Source of the DNA: AP-15 sp963732095
GTDB lineage: Bacteria; Pseudomonadota; Alphaproteobacteria; ATCC43930; CGMCC-115725
Direction: 5' to 3'
Assembly: GCA_963732095.1 (NCBI GenBank)
Contig: CAVSZA010000069.1
Span: 1 to 64,000 of the forward strand
Length of the DNA stretch: 64,000 nt
The notes beneath the pieces were generated by a model. It worked only from the letters and a program-made list of their open reading frames with translations, was not told the DNA's origin and ran no database searches. Position numbers and translations under genes: made by a program. Positions 62,750 to 64,000 of the stretch are shown here, in pieces; positions within the stretch are counted from its first letter, which is position 1, and each line of letters starts with the position of its first letter.

Positions 62750-63499
62750 ATGAGAGGGGCCCTCGTCGCGATCGTGTTACTGGCTTTTTTTTTCGTCACC
62801 GGGGAAGCGCGGAGCGACGGCGTAGACCTCGAGGTGATCCTGGCCGCCGATGTTTCGCGCAGCATCGACGATGCCGAGTTCGATCTGCAACGCAAGGGCT
62901 ACGCCGCGGCGCTGAGCGATCCGCGCGTGCTCGCGGCCATTCACGGTCGTCCGGGCGCGGCGATCGGCGTGAGTTTCATCGAGTGGTCGGGGGACGAGGA
63001 TCAGCAGGTCGTTGTCGATTGGACCGAAGTACGCGACGAGGAAGACGCCGGCAGCATGGCCGCCGCGATGCTCGCGGCGCCGCGGTCATTTATGGGCCGC
63101 ACCTCGATAAGCGCCGCCATTGATTTCGCGATGGCGCATTTCGCCAAATCGAAATGGCAGGCCAAGCGGCGCATCCTCGACATCTCGGGCGACGGCACCA
63201 ACAATTCGGGCCGCGCGGTCACCGAGGCCCGGGATCAGGCAGTCTCCCAGGGGGTCACCATCAACGGGCTGGCGATCATCAACGACAAGCCGAATTTGGG
63301 CTATTCTGCCCACACGCAGCCGCCCGGCGGCCTGCCGCTTTATTATCGGCAGAACGTGATCGGCGGAACCAACGCCTTCCTGCTGGTCGTCCAGGACTTC
63401 AATTCGTTTGCCGACGCGATGGCGCAAAAGCTGGCAAAAGAAATCGACGTCGCAGGACCGGCCGGCGAAAAGCGGGTGTCGTTCCTATATTCGCGCTAG
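62750..63499 (+). CDS. DUF1194 protein (exported VWA-like domain)
   Basis: 249 residues with a signal peptide (MRGALVAIVLLAFFFVTGEA). The von Willebrand A-like fold shows a MIDAS motif in LAADVSRSID (DxSxS), then MGRTSISAAIDFAM and RILDISGDGTNNSGR, the DUF1194 signature. Function in the periplasm is unknown; metal-dependent protein contact is likely. GGGAGAAAG precedes the ATG. The next gene follows by 34 bases. Confidence 0.88.
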   Translation: MRGALVAIVLLAFFFVTGEARSDGVDLEVILAADVSRSIDDAEFDLQRKGYAAALSDPRVLAAIHGRPGAAIGVSFIEWSGDEDQQVVVDWTEVRDEEDAGSMAAAMLAAPRSFMGRTSISAAIDFAMAHFAKSKWQAKRRILDISGDGTNNSGRAVTEARDQAVSQGVTINGLAIINDKPNLGYSAHTQPPGGLPLYYRQNVIGGTNAFLLVVQDFNSFADAMAQKLAKEIDVAGPAGEKRVSFLYSR

Positions 63500-63533
63500 A
63501 ATGTCACAGGCCCCGACGCAGAAGGATCGTAAC

Positions 63534-63830
63534 GTGAGTGATTTCGCCGGTGATGTAGCCCGGGGGCGCCGCCATCTGTTGCGCTCCGCTGCCGCTTGGG
63601 TCGGAGCCGGAGCCGCTCTTATGGCCGCGCGCTCCGCCGGAGCATGGCAGATTGAGGAGATCGCACCCGAGAGCCCTCTCGGGGTGGCTCTCGCCAACCG
63701 TTGCGGCGGTCCTGCGGACCACGCAGCTTTGGTCGCGCAATTGCAGGCGCAGCTGGCCAAGGAGCCCTCCGTCAATTCGGTTAGGGCAACCTGCCCGATC
63801 TGCGGTTGCCCGGTTATCGTAAGCCGTTAG
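63534..63830 (+). CDS. Tat-exported small cysteine-motif protein
   Basis: 98 residues from GTG 63534, which has GAAGGA seven bases upstream; ATG 63501 would add 11 residues. The twin-arginine signal is RGRRHLLRSAAAWVGAGAAL, cleavage near AGA-W. The mature part ends in ATCPICGCPVIVSR, a CPxCGC motif that could bind zinc, iron or a cluster, which fits folded export by Tat. Family not recognised. It sits between DUF1194 and a cation efflux gene. Confidence 0.65.
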   Translation: MSDFAGDVARGRRHLLRSAAAWVGAGAALMAARSAGAWQIEEIAPESPLGVALANRCGGPADHAALVAQLQAQLAKEPSVNSVRATCPICGCPVIVSR

Positions 63831-63896
63831 CCGGTCACCAGGGTTCGAGGAGAACCTGAGAAAGATCGCTGCGGCAAATCCCAAAACGAAGACTGA

Positions 63897-64000
63897 TGGC
63901 CCACTACCGAAAAGCCCTCGCGGCGGCAACCGTACTCAATATGGCAATTTCTGCTGTGGAAGCCGTGGCCGGATTTGAAGCCCACAGCCTGAGCCTCATG
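63897..64000 (+). CDS. Cation diffusion facilitator, N-terminal part (runs off the window)
   Basis: The frame from ATG 63897 reads MAHYRKALAAATVLNMAISA then VEAVAGFEAHSLSLM and is still open at the window edge. This matches the first membrane helix of CzcD-like cation diffusion facilitators (VEAVAG...HSLSL). No strong ribosome site. Only 34 residues are visible. Confidence 0.65.

Noticed and set aside
62239..62895. 218-residue minus-strand frame across the small lipoprotein and DUF1194 start
   Set aside because: Arg/Ser-rich shadow without motifs; it overlaps two plus-strand genes with signal peptides.

Overview
The window is high-GC bacterial chromosome, almost certainly from an alphaproteobacterium (a soil or freshwater Rhodospirillales/Hyphomicrobiales-type lineage is my inference). 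The best evidence is the run murA - DUF2948 - hisG - hisD - UPF0262 - maf - short RNase E/G - yacG at 43972-50357, an alphaproteobacterial arrangement. Supporting evidence is a phaA-phaB polyhydroxybutyrate pair, a TIGR02281-type retropepsin, DUF1194, GTG/TTG starts and many 1-4 bp stop/start overlaps. I saw no rRNA, tRNA, CRISPR array, complete insertion sequence or prophage.

Layout: 1-1852 carries two LPS-type glycosyltransferases; 1931-2833 ygfZ; 2840-4036 an unknown helical protein; 4319-4513 an inverted-repeat-flanked element; 4572-5242 a FitAB-type toxin-antitoxin pair. 5661-10542 holds phaAB, an exported L,D-transpeptidase, a DAO-family oxidase and a CoA-transferase. 10662-13634 is a stretch of small exported or membrane proteins and debris. 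13631-18158 is a redox block: NDH-2 with a 36-residue membrane peptide, two cytochromes c, a Tat metallophosphoesterase and a cupredoxin. 18208-19956 is decayed (TPR fragment, cytochrome b561 fragment, damaged cupredoxin). 19960-24366 is one six-gene minus-strand operon: LigB-type ring-cleavage dioxygenase, two ferritin-like diiron-type proteins, two small ferredoxins and an amidohydrolase. 24597-31875 is cell wall and replication housekeeping (lytic transglycosylase, D,D-carboxypeptidase, tmk, holB, metG, tatD, MBL hydrolase). 32020-37832 has a dead glycosidase fragment, a porin, and an asparagine synthetase with two glycosyltransferases. 38034-43248 has a Baeyer-Villiger-like monooxygenase, MOSC protein, sorbosone-type dehydrogenase and threonine-dehydratase-like enzyme. 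43683-51770 is the murA-yacG core block followed by an MT-A70 methyltransferase and a retropepsin. 52149-57284 mixes a Crp/Fnr regulator with several broken genes. 57427-62085 is a TonB-system operon (DUF2946 protein, receptor, exbB, exbD, tonB). 62374-64000 holds a tiny lipoprotein resembling a receptor plug, a DUF1194 protein, a Tat-exported small protein and the start of a cation efflux protein.

Two themes run through the window. First, small palindromic GC-rich repeats are frequent; one is inserted in frame inside the RNase E/G gene, and others supply the C-terminal tails of thymidylate kinase and a glycosyltransferase. Second, many genes carry single-base frameshifts, and several intact genes have a decayed paralogue nearby (cupredoxin, lipoprotein, retropepsin, TonB receptor plug). 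Some frameshifts may be sequencing error. The remnants that also lack large parts of the protein are probably real decay.

The best candidate for an undescribed system is the 19960-24366 operon. Its parts suggest oxygen-dependent attack on an aromatic compound by a diiron enzyme fed by dedicated ferredoxins, followed by extradiol cleavage and amidohydrolase processing. The substrate is unknown.
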